From positions 1-5,839 of the forward strand of contig CALBTX010000239.1 in NCBI GenBank assembly GCA_937967685.1: a DNA stretch of 5,839 nucleotides, read 5' to 3'. Shown piece after piece: positions 1-4,897 of the stretch. The position numbers and the translations under genes were made by a program. The notes below the pieces were generated by a model. The model did no database searches and was not told the DNA's origin. It saw only the letters and a program-made list of their open reading frames with translations. Position 1 is the first letter of the stretch, and each line of letters starts with the position of its first letter. This stretch comes from an uncultured Bacillaceae bacterium (GTDB lineage Bacteria > Bacillota > Bacilli > Caldalkalibacillales > Caldalkalibacillaceae).

Positions 1-17
1 GTATATTCGATCATTTC

Positions 18-55
18 TAGATCATAAGACCATCTTATAGATCATAAGACCATCT
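18..55. repeat. Perfect 18-bp direct repeat (period 20) across the comK-like stop codon
   Basis: TAGATCATAAGACCATCT occurs at 18-35 and again at 38-55, separated by TA, so a 20-bp unit is duplicated in tandem. The minus-strand stop codon TAA (37-35) is created at the junction of the two copies. With one copy the frame would read through ...WSYDL into EMIEY and stay open to the window edge. This looks like a slippage-type duplication that shortened the gene. Confidence 0.85.
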
Positions 56-550
56 CTGTTCCCTGCACTCGTCAGGCTGACGGTGAATCTCTTCAAATTC
101 GGCCTGCACCAATCGGGCGCTGCGCATCTGTTGCAGACAAAAAGTTCGCGAATGATAGACACGAATCTTCATTTGCTCCAGATGAATGTCCGTGACCGTC
201 GGGCTCAATTCCTCGATCTGATGGACATATTGGGCCACAACCCATCCTGTTCGATCCTGCCTGCCGATTGGGATGCGCATATTAAAAGGAACCAAAGTCC
301 ATTGCCTGGACAGAGGCAGAGGAATGAGCTGTTTTTTGCCAATCACTTGACCGTAACGCTTGCGCAGAGAAAGTAAATCGCCGCCGAAAAACCGTAATAT
401 TTGCTTTAAAAAGGTCCTGGCCTGTACGTCCAGCAGATATGTTTGGCCTCCCGGAAAGAGCAGCTTGACTATGTCGCCTTTCCCTTCAGCATTGACAGGC
501 ATAAAGGCTTGTCCTCGGGCAACAAACTGTTCCACCGCCAGCCAATTCAT
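35..550 (-). CDS. comK: ComK-family competence transcription factor, probably C-terminally shortened
   Basis: This 171-aa protein resembles ComK, the activator of late competence (DNA uptake) genes in Bacillus, which binds DNA directly. I compared it with B. subtilis ComK from memory. The RFFG motif (residues 53-56) matches RFFG of ComK. A hydrophobic block follows, then DRTGWV (99-104), matching the CGWI region. FCLQQMRSARLVQAEFEEI (137-155) lies where ComK has FENQVYRTAWLRTKFQDRI. Length is 171 aa against about 192 in B. subtilis, and the missing part is the C-terminus. In B. subtilis that end carries the FMLYPK signal recognised by MecA for ClpCP degradation; no such motif is visible here. 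The ATG at 550 has a GGGGTGA ribosome site six bases upstream. The gene has its own promoter with a LexA box and follows the ylaN terminator. It may be a divergent paralogue (ComK1/ComK2 type). The family call is fairly sure; its activity in competence is inferred. Confidence 0.8.
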   Translation of the reverse strand: MNWLAVEQFVARGQAFMPVNAEGKGDIVKLLFPGGQTYLLDVQARTFLKQILRFFGGDLLSLRKRYGQVIGKKQLIPLPLSRQWTLVPFNMRIPIGRQDRTGWVVAQYVHQIEELSPTVTDIHLEQMKIRVYHSRTFCLQQMRSARLVQAEFEEIHRQPDECREQRWSYDL

Positions 551-585
551 AGCAAATCACCCCACATTTTAAACCATTTGTTTCT

Positions 586-614
586 ATTATATACGAACAT
601 ATGTTCTGTTTCAA
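586..614 (-). promoter_or_regulatory. Sigma-A-type promoter of the comK-like gene
   Basis: On the minus strand, -35 TTGAAA (614-609) and -10 TATAAT (591-586) are separated by 17 nt. That is a perfect -10 and a five-of-six -35. Transcription would start near 579, leaving a leader of about 29 nt before the ATG at 550. The whole spacer is occupied by the LexA-like palindrome. Confidence 0.8.
594..607. promoter_or_regulatory. LexA (DinR) SOS box within the comK-like promoter
   Basis: CGAACATATGTTCT contains a perfect 12-bp palindrome, GAACATATGTTC (595-606). It matches 13 of 14 positions of the B. subtilis LexA consensus CGAACRNRYGTTYC. It lies exactly between the -35 and -10 hexamers, so bound LexA would exclude RNA polymerase. 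That placement is typical of SOS operators. Binding itself is inferred from sequence. Confidence 0.8.
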
Positions 615-627
615 GTGAGGCGTCCAT

Positions 628-661
628 TTAAAAACGGCCAACCCTGAAGCGGATTGACCGT
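628..661 (-). terminator. Rho-independent terminator of ylaN
   Basis: Read on the minus strand, an 11-bp stem forms between 661-651 and 644-634, starting ACGG and closing CCGT, with two G-U pairs. The loop is 6 nt and the stem is followed by TTTTTAA. On the plus strand the two wobbles become C-A mismatches, so the signal favours the minus direction. It lies 20 nt past the ylaN stop and just upstream of the comK-like promoter, so it separates the two units. Confidence 0.75.
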
Positions 662-681
662 GACTTGTCTCATATTTTTTA

Positions 682-975
682 TTAGACGGACTTTTTTCTT
701 TGCTCGAAGGCATCATGTAACTCGGCAAGTTGTCGCTCCAAATCGGAAAGCAAATGTTTACCAGTTTCCTCAGAGATGAGACCTAAACGTGTCGCAAACT
801 CTATTTCACGGGATAAACCGAACATTTGTGTATCTAATACTTCTTCATAAAGAGGACATTGGGGCATGGTCAAATTTTCCATTTGGACAGATATGAGCCT
901 GACGATTTTCTCTGCGTCTTGCTTCAGTAAAGCCAGGGCTTTTTCCTTGCTCCCCGTCACCAATTCGGTTGACAA
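682..975 (-). CDS. ylaN: YlaN family protein (iron-binding partner of Fur)
   Basis: This 97-aa protein has the family's hallmark core almost unchanged: NLTMPQCPLYEEVLDTQMFGLSREIEFA at residues 34-61, then LGLI and a C-terminal helix with LHDAF (86-90). B. subtilis YlaN is a small, conditionally essential helical protein. Recent work in B. subtilis and S. aureus describes it as an Fe(II)-binding protein that interacts with Fur and relieves Fur repression. The start is TTG at 975. CGGAGGG (988-982) lies 6 nt upstream and the sequence from there aligns with the family N-terminus, so no other start is needed. The gene follows glsA by 75 nt, the same order as ylaM-ylaN in B. subtilis. It has its own promoter and terminator but could also receive readthrough from glsA, since I see no terminator between them. 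Confidence 0.95.
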   Translation of the reverse strand: MSTELVTGSKEKALALLKQDAEKIVRLISVQMENLTMPQCPLYEEVLDTQMFGLSREIEFATRLGLISEETGKHLLSDLERQLAELHDAFEQRKKSV

Positions 976-1011
976 TTAAATCCCTCCGTTCCATCGTCCT
1001 ACCTATCCCTT

Positions 1012-1040
1012 ATCATAAGACTTCGGAGGGGAAATTTCAA
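1012..1040 (-). promoter_or_regulatory. Sigma-A-type promoter of ylaN
   Basis: Minus-strand -35 TTGAAA (1040-1035) and -10 TATGAT (1017-1012) have a 17-nt spacer. They sit in the short gap between the glsA stop and the ylaN ribosome site, giving a leader of about 30 nt. No Fur-box-like palindrome is evident. Confidence 0.7.
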
Positions 1041-1050
1041 GAACATCCGC

Positions 1051-2010
1051 CTAAAAGATGCTCAGCTGCCAGCGTTCGGACATTGACTCAAGCAGTTTAA
1101 TACCTGCGAGGCTGTTGCCTATCTCATCCAGAGCCGGACTGTATATGCCAATCCCCATATGATAAGGAATGGCCCCCATAATTGCCCCGGATACGCCGCT
1201 TTTGGCCGGAATGCCCACTTTAATGGCAAATTCTCCTGATGCATTGTACATGCCGCAAGTGACCATAAACGTTTTGCAAATCCGGGCAATATGTGCGGGA
1301 ATGAGCTGTTTGTCCGTGTTCAAATCCTTGCCGTTGTTGGCTAAAACCGCCCCGATCCGGGCCATGTCCCTGCACTTAAGTTGGACGGCACACTGTTTGA
1401 AATACAACTCCAAAATTTCCTCAATATCGCCGTCAATGACACGATGCTCTTTCAAGAAATAAGCCAGGGATCGATTTAAATTGGCCGTCTCTGATTCGGA
1501 ACGGGCCACTGCTTCACTATATGTAATCTCACTAGACCCGCTTAACGCATGAATGAACTGGAGAATTCTGCTTAACTTATCATCCGGATCGCGACCTTGA
1601 ATGAGGGAAGTCACGGCTATCGCTCCGGCATTGATCATCGGATTCAAAGGTTTGTTCGGCTTGGTCGTTTCCAGTTTAACGATAGAGTTGAAAGGATCTC
1701 CGGTTGGTTCCATCCCCACTTTGTCGAAAACAATTTTTTCGCCGCAGTCCATTAAAGCGAGAGCGAGAGCAATCACTTTGGAGACGCTTTGCATCGTAAA
1801 AGAAATCTCCGTATCTCCTGCTTCGATCACTTCTCCGGACAACAAACAAAGGCTGGCCGCCAGGTGATCACAATCGGCCTTCGCTAATTCAGGAATATAG
1901 TCTGGTATCGTTCCTTTCCGGCAATACGGCCGATGTTCAACAAGCATCACTTCAAGCTGTTCACGCCATTCAGACGCGGTCAAAATCCGACCGAACTCAT
2001 GATCCACCAT
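1051..2010 (-). CDS. glsA: Glutaminase GlsA (serine-dependent beta-lactamase fold)
   Basis: The enzyme hydrolyses L-glutamine to L-glutamate and ammonia in the cytoplasm. From the ATG at 2010 it has 319 aa, close to the usual 305-310 of bacterial glutaminases. Family motifs appear in order: QSVSK with the catalytic Ser75 and Lys78 of the SxxK pair (Ser74 in B. subtilis YbgJ); EPTGDPFNS (about 101-109); NPMINAGAI (123-131); CGMYNASGEFA (252-262) with the conserved Tyr255; and PAKSGVSGAI (268-277). The frame continues upstream to a TTG at 2040, but those ten codons are the translation of an intergenic repeat. ATG 2010 has GGAGGG six bases upstream, so I take it. The gene shares order with ylaM-ylaN of B. 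subtilis. I could not identify a convincing promoter; transcription probably begins within or above the repeat cluster at 2021-2103. Confidence 0.95.
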   Translation of the reverse strand: MVDHEFGRILTASEWREQLEVMLVEHRPYCRKGTIPDYIPELAKADCDHLAASLCLLSGEVIEAGDTEISFTMQSVSKVIALALALMDCGEKIVFDKVGMEPTGDPFNSIVKLETTKPNKPLNPMINAGAIAVTSLIQGRDPDDKLSRILQFIHALSGSSEITYSEAVARSESETANLNRSLAYFLKEHRVIDGDIEEILELYFKQCAVQLKCRDMARIGAVLANNGKDLNTDKQLIPAHIARICKTFMVTCGMYNASGEFAIKVGIPAKSGVSGAIMGAIPYHMGIGIYSPALDEIGNSLAGIKLLESMSERWQLSIF

Positions 2011-2020
2011 ACTTGTCCCT

Positions 2021-2103
2021 CCGAAGCCCAGGACGGGCAAGTGTCGAACATGTCACAGGACGTGGCGTTATGTTCGACCGAAGCCCAGGACGGGCAAGTG
2101 TCG
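2021..2103. repeat. Intergenic hairpin-repeat cluster with a shared AGGAC/GTCCT loop
   Basis: An identical 26-bp segment occurs at 2021-2046 and 2078-2103 (period 57). Inside it, GCCC-AGGAC-GGGC forms a small stem-loop. Between the copies, TCGAACAT (2044-2051) pairs with ATGTTCGA (2070-2077). Within that, GTCAC pairs with GTGGC (one wobble), around another AGGAC loop. So three hairpins in a row share the same five-base loop. The first copy runs into the glsA ribosome site: the last GG of the repeat on the minus strand forms part of GGAGGG. This looks like one of the short, mobile-looking intergenic repeat families of Bacillales; I cannot name the family. Confidence 0.75.
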
Positions 2104-2147
2104 TTCTTTTTATCGTAGCCCGAACCCCTCCGCTTATGCATGTTCCC

Positions 2148-2176
2148 ATGACAAAGAGGAAAAAAGCGGATATAAT
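2148..2176 (+). promoter_or_regulatory. Sigma-A-type promoter of the 133-aa gene
   Basis: -35 ATGACA (2148-2153) and -10 TATAAT (2171-2176) are separated by 17 nt. Expected transcription start is near 2183, giving a leader of about 38 nt that contains the ribosome site GGAGG just upstream of ATG 2221. Confidence 0.75.
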
Positions 2177-2220
2177 GAAGGAGGATTGAAGGACAAAGTC
2201 AAACAGATGGAGGAAATGTT

Positions 2221-2622
2221 ATGCGGGACATCGTACCGATCAAAGGAGCCACGGCTTATACGATAAACCTCGATCCGAGTGTATGGATTTTCGATAAACG
2301 GAAAATTAAACTGGAACCCTACATTGAATCCGGTGAGAAAATCACGGTCAAAGAAAGAGAAGTTTCGGGATCGTACGGCATCCCTTTTGAACCTTTTTTG
2401 AAAAATGCAGAACCAGTCCCTTCCGCCAAACAGGTTATCTGTCATTTGGAAAACGGTGAGCAAGTGCGATTGTCCTTGACGGAAGCTCGGGAAGCCATCC
2501 TCGCTTTTGCCCAGGACGGGAAACCATTGAAATCCGACGGTCCGCTGCATCTGATTTTTGGAGGCAGCCGACGCAAAGAAAAGCCGATTACTCACATTGT
2601 CGCTTTTGAAGTCACAGAGTAA
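2221..2622 (+). CDS. Conserved hypothetical protein, 133 aa
   Basis: I do not have a firm name for this protein. It is soluble, with no signal peptide or membrane segment. Visible blocks are YTINLDPSVWIFDKRKI (13-29), GIPFEPFLKNAEP (53-65), LSLTEAREAILAFAQDGKPL (85-104) and DGPLHLIFGG (106-115). I recall similar Bacillales proteins, some carrying an unsupported peptidyl-prolyl isomerase label. The run ILAFAQDGKPL followed by GPLHLIF faintly recalls the end of the sulfite-oxidase-like molybdopterin domain (LxAYxxNGxPLxxxxGxPLRLV). No cofactor ligand such as the conserved cysteine is present, so this would be at most a structural relative. The ATG has a clear GGAGG and a strong promoter. Its 3' end overlaps the convergent acetyltransferase gene by 31 nt. 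Confidence 0.85.
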   Translation: MRDIVPIKGATAYTINLDPSVWIFDKRKIKLEPYIESGEKITVKEREVSGSYGIPFEPFLKNAEPVPSAKQVICHLENGEQVRLSLTEAREAILAFAQDGKPLKSDGPLHLIFGGSRRKEKPITHIVAFEVTE

Positions 2623-3416
2623 TGAACCCAAGCGCCCAGCGGTTGAAAAGCGGCTTTGGTATAAAAATCTTTCAGTTCAGGCTTGCTGTAAAAAAAACAC
2701 ACTTTTTTTCCCTGCTGCATACATTTGAGCATCATTTGCTGTCCGAGCAGGGTGGCAATTCCCTTATTCCTCGTTTGAGGATGGACGAAGAGATTGCCGA
2801 GCAGCACATAGCGCGGAGTTTCCTTCAAACACATGATTGCACCGACAATACTCCCCCGATATTCAGCGACTAAAATACGGCGTTGTTGGAGAAGAAAATG
2901 AATATAACGGCTGTCAATTTCAGTTTCAAATTCCGAACCTGTAAACATGTCTAACAGTGCGTATAAGTCTTCGGGACGTCCATCCCTTACGTCAACTGCT
3001 TTCGGCCAATGCACACGTCTGTTCAAACGCTTGCGGGTCTCCGAAGACTGCCTGAGAAACCAGCTTTTTTCCGCATGAGTCAGGCGATGAAAAGGGAGGC
3101 GCTTGACAATCGGTTCGACAATTTCTTTTTTGCCGAAAGTGGTGAACTGAGGCAGATGTCGATTCAAAAAATCATACAAAGGTGAATGCCGATCGGGGGC
3201 TTCGTCATAAGCGAAATGAACGAGCTGTCCATGTACATAAATGACGCCTTGCAGGCGACCGGACCTCAGTTCGGCAAACCAACGGTGTTCAGGATGGTTC
3301 AGGCCGTATAACCATAAAGCGTCTAGGGCGATCATATGCCACGGATCTCTTTTGTTCAAAAATTCCCAGACCATAGGAAAAGATGGTTGATGCAAAGTCA
3401 ACAGATGATTTGTCAC
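2592..3416 (-). CDS. GNAT-family N-acetyltransferase with an extra N-terminal domain
   Basis: From the GTG start this is 274 aa, nearly twice a single GNAT domain. The C-terminal half, from about residue 140, is the acetyltransferase. It shows ILVAEYRGSIVGAIMC (a beta-strand pair), LGNLFVHPQTRNKGIATLL with the acetyl-CoA-binding R-x-K-G-x-A loop (215-221), and FYTKAAFQPLGAW as the terminal alpha4-beta7 signature. The N-terminal 130 residues (WEFLNKRDPWHMIALDALW, then a sheet-like stretch) resemble the degenerate N-terminal GNAT-like domain of two-domain acetyltransferases. The acceptor is unknown. I chose GTG 3416 because TGGAGGAG lies eight bases upstream, whereas the in-frame ATG at 3461 has no ribosome site and overlaps the region just past the -10 element. 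The stop lies inside the convergent 133-aa gene, and I see no terminator between them. Confidence 0.85.
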   Translation of the reverse strand: MTNHLLTLHQPSFPMVWEFLNKRDPWHMIALDALWLYGLNHPEHRWFAELRSGRLQGVIYVHGQLVHFAYDEAPDRHSPLYDFLNRHLPQFTTFGKKEIVEPIVKRLPFHRLTHAEKSWFLRQSSETRKRLNRRVHWPKAVDVRDGRPEDLYALLDMFTGSEFETEIDSRYIHFLLQQRRILVAEYRGSIVGAIMCLKETPRYVLLGNLFVHPQTRNKGIATLLGQQMMLKCMQQGKKVCFFYSKPELKDFYTKAAFQPLGAWVHYSVTSKATM

Positions 3417-3447
3417 GACATGCTCCTCCAGCGGTGATGTTCTATTA

Positions 3448-3476
3448 TTTATATGCACCACTCGACAAAATGGAAA
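3448..3476 (-). promoter_or_regulatory. Probable promoter of the GNAT gene
   Basis: Minus-strand -35 TTTCCA (3476-3471) and -10 TATAAA (3453-3448) are 17 nt apart. A start near 3441 lies downstream of the in-frame ATG at 3461, which supports the GTG start at 3416. The -35 is weak (four of six). Confidence 0.55.
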
Positions 3477-3477
3477 T

Positions 3478-3509
3478 GTATGAGTAAAATAAGGTTGATG
3501 ATCTCATAC
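3478..3509. promoter_or_regulatory. 7-bp inverted repeat in the divergent intergenic region, possible operator
   Basis: GTATGAG (3478-3484) and CTCATAC (3503-3509) are perfect complements separated by 18 nt, a centre-to-centre distance of 25 nt. They lie between the divergent GNAT and miniprotein genes, next to the GNAT -35. A regulator site is possible, but seven bases with such a spacer can occur by chance. Confidence 0.3.
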
Positions 3510-3550
3510 TGAACATAAAGATACATACGGAAATTTAAGGAGGGGTGATC

Positions 3551-3730
3551 ATGCTGTGGGTCGTTGTCACGGGTATCATCGCCGTTTTATGTTTGCTCGC
3601 TTTGATTCGTAAATTCAGGGAAGGAAACTTGTTGGCGATCTTATTTTCATTTGTCGGCTTCATCGTTTTTGGTGGTTTTACGCTGATGACTACACTGGAA
3701 TATTTCGGGCTTGTCGGTCCGGGCGCATGA
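3551..3730 (+). CDS. Small two-helix membrane protein, DUF2759/YqgW-like
   Basis: A 59-aa protein made of two hydrophobic segments (about residues 2-19 and 27-48) joined by a basic turn, RKFREGN. The second helix, NLLAILFSFVGFIVFGGFTLMTT, has the layout of the DUF2759 family (B. subtilis YqgW: ...FLAAGFALLSLAVFGWFTIMT, as I recall it). Function is unknown; it is expected in the cytoplasmic membrane with both ends probably outside. AAGGAGGGG at 3537-3545 gives a seven-base spacing to ATG 3551. The GTG at 3545 overlaps that ribosome site and is rejected as a start. The gene stands alone and is followed by a strong terminator. No convincing promoter was found; TTGATG at 3495-3500 is a possible -35 without a good -10. 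Confidence 0.8.
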   Translation: MLWVVVTGIIAVLCLLALIRKFREGNLLAILFSFVGFIVFGGFTLMTTLEYFGLVGPGA

Positions 3731-3788
3731 TTGAAGACAAGGATTCAAAAAGGATTGAGCCTGAGGAGCACAATGTTTGGGCCTAACG

Positions 3789-3836
3789 AAAAATGATCAG
3801 AACCGTCCAATGTCATGGCGGCGCTGATCATTTTTT
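3789..3836. terminator. Bidirectional Rho-independent terminator
   Basis: AAAAATGATCAG (3789-3800) pairs perfectly with CTGATCATTTTT (3824-3835). An inner stem of about five pairs (CCGTC with GGCGG) lies within the 23-nt loop. The T-run follows on the plus strand, and the A-run supplies one on the minus strand. It can therefore stop both the miniprotein transcript and minus-strand transcription from queD. Confidence 0.85.
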
Positions 3837-3837
3837 A

Positions 3838-3889
3838 TGTGGCAACCGTCGTCCGTGTGGCAAGCAGTCCGTATGGCAAGCGTCGTCCG
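3838..3889. repeat. Degenerate tandem repeat, three units of 18/16/18 bp
   Basis: Units are TGTGGCAACCGTCGTCCG (3838-3855), TGTGGCAAGCAGTCCG (3856-3871) and TATGGCAAGCGTCGTCCG (3872-3889). Units one and three differ at two positions; unit two lacks two bases. The array sits between the bidirectional terminator and the queD stop. It is not in a credible gene, and its function is unknown. Confidence 0.7.
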
Positions 3890-3923
3890 CGCTTTCTTTC
3901 TGCACTTATCTTCATGCACAATT

Positions 3924-4313
3924 TTAGGTCTCATCTTCTTCAAAACGGGCGTATGCTTCATTCGTTTCCTGAACTTCCACCCACTTCAGGTGAGGTTTGT
4001 TCGGTTTGTGCAAACACAATGCCTGAATTTGGCGATAAAAAACTTCAGCCACTTTTTCCGTCGATGGGTTATCTCCCCCTTTTTGAACATTAAATTCGGG
4101 GAAGTCGTTCAGCAAATGGTGATCGTAACGTTTTTCCAAGGCGTGTTTAACCTCTCGAAAATCAATGAGCATGCCGTTTTCATCCAATTGATGCCCTTGC
4201 ACACAGAATGTCACTTTATAATTATGCCCGTGAATTCGTTCACATTTTCCGGCCCCGCGAACGGAGTGAGCACACGACATCCAAAAATGTTTGACCAAGG
4301 TGTATTTCCCCAC
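3924..4313 (-). CDS. queD: 6-carboxy-5,6,7,8-tetrahydropterin synthase QueD
   Basis: QueD converts 7,8-dihydroneopterin triphosphate to 6-carboxy-tetrahydropterin, an early step of preQ0 and queuosine biosynthesis. From GTG 4313 it has 129 aa, a normal length. The three zinc-binding histidines are His16, His28 and His30, within CAHS and HGHNY. The catalytic Cys24 is in CxxxHGH, which marks the QueD type rather than PTPS-III. DHH (64-66), PSTEKVAE (83-90) and ETNEAY (116-121, substrate-binding Glu116) complete the active site. An in-frame ATG at 4337 lies only about 7 nt after the expected transcription start, with AGGAGA touching it. GTG 4313 has GGAGG ten bases upstream, so I prefer it. No queC, queE or queF is adjacent, so the gene is isolated here. 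Confidence 0.92.
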   Translation of the reverse strand: MGKYTLVKHFWMSCAHSVRGAGKCERIHGHNYKVTFCVQGHQLDENGMLIDFREVKHALEKRYDHHLLNDFPEFNVQKGGDNPSTEKVAEVFYRQIQALCLHKPNKPHLKWVEVQETNEAYARFEEDET

Positions 4314-4349
4314 GTTTCCATCTCCTCCGTTCTTCATTCTCCTGAATGT

Positions 4350-4379
4350 ATTATACCAGCTTCCCGGTCAGTTTTCGAA
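4350..4379 (-). promoter_or_regulatory. Extended -10 promoter of queD
   Basis: On the minus strand TGGTATAAT gives a perfect -10 (4355-4350) preceded by the TG of an extended -10. The best -35 is a poor TTCGAA (4379-4374) with 18 nt between. Expected start is near 4343, which leaves no room for a preQ1 riboswitch before the gene. Confidence 0.65.
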
Positions 4380-4538
4380 CGCAAACCTTAAAGCAGCCGC
4401 GGATAAAAAAACGTCTGCGATTTAAACTAAGGACAACACGCTTTTTGGATTCACTCAAAGACGATACCGCCTTGCCTTACTCAACACATTCAAATCTGCA
4501 TCCATATTGAAATGCCGACATGTCAGGAGGTTCGCATC

Positions 4539-4790
4539 ATGGGACAATGTCCTGTTTGCAATGCATATACCGATTTGACGGAGAGATGTCCGGAATGTTC
4601 GGATACGCTGGAAGATCTGGGCAGAATATACGATTATTATACACCGTACAGTGCCTATCGAGAAATCGATGATGCCAAGTTGACGAATAACGTGTATGAT
4701 GCTTCCCGCGGGGAATGTTTACATTATATGTGCTGTCCGACATGTGCTTATGAAAAAATCGTGCCGATTCGGGAAGTTCACCATGAATGA
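4539..4790 (+). CDS. Small zinc-ribbon protein, 83 aa, function unknown
   Basis: The protein has CPVC (4-7) and CPEC (17-20) forming one N-terminal four-cysteine knuckle pair. Near the end, C60, His62 and CCPTC (65-69) could form a second metal site. The middle (DLGRIYDYYTPYSAYREIDD, 26-45) is acidic and tyrosine-rich. I recall similar small Bacillales proteins of the form CPxC...CPxC...GRxxDYxxPYSxY...CxH...CPxC with no assigned role. It may be a zinc-binding adaptor or a nucleic-acid binder, but nothing here decides. ATG 4539 is preceded by AGGAGG eight bases upstream. The in-frame ATG at 4512 lies before that ribosome site and is rejected. I found no convincing promoter in 4380-4510. Confidence 0.8.
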   Translation: MGQCPVCNAYTDLTERCPECSDTLEDLGRIYDYYTPYSAYREIDDAKLTNNVYDASRGECLHYMCCPTCAYEKIVPIREVHHE

Positions 4791-4801
4791 ACGACTGAAC
4801 A

Positions 4802-4842
4802 TTAAAAAGCCTTAGACATCATGCGGCATGATCCTAAGGCTT
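4802..4842 (-). terminator. Terminator of the cold-shock gene, possibly also serving the zinc-ribbon gene
   Basis: AAGCCTTAG (4807-4815) pairs with CTAAGGCTT (4834-4842). An inner stem ATCATG/CATGAT (4818-4823 with 4827-4832) closes on a CGG loop. Read on the minus strand the stem is followed by TTTTTAAT, a proper U-run for the csp transcript. On the plus strand only TTAAAA follows, so termination there would be weaker. Confidence 0.75.
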
Positions 4843-4897
4843 AAAATCAAAGCTCAATCTTTTCTAGTTTGCGAACGTCATGTTTATTTTAATCCAT

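Noticed and set aside
83..376. Plus-strand open frame opposite the comK-like gene
   Set aside because: It is a shadow of the minus-strand gene, without ribosome site or recognisable motifs.
2011..2040. In-frame N-terminal extension of glsA to a TTG at 2040
   Set aside because: The added residues are the translation of the intergenic repeat; ATG 2010 has a well-placed GGAGGG and fits the family length.
2044..2077. CGAACAT and ATGTTCG as a second LexA box
   Set aside because: The half-sites equal those of the comK-like operator but are separated by 18 nt; they are the arms of a hairpin, not an N4-spaced LexA site.
2509..2520. Another copy of the GCCCAGGACGGG core inside the 133-aa gene
   Set aside because: Only 12 bases match, without flanking repeat sequence, and they encode a conserved-looking part of the protein; likely chance.
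3837..4391. Long plus-strand open frame opposite queD
   Set aside because: It is antisense to a fully conserved queD, has no ribosome site and shows no family resemblance.
4314..4511. preQ1 riboswitch upstream of queD
   Set aside because: The promoter leaves a leader of about 30 nt at most before the GTG start, and no aptamer pattern is visible.
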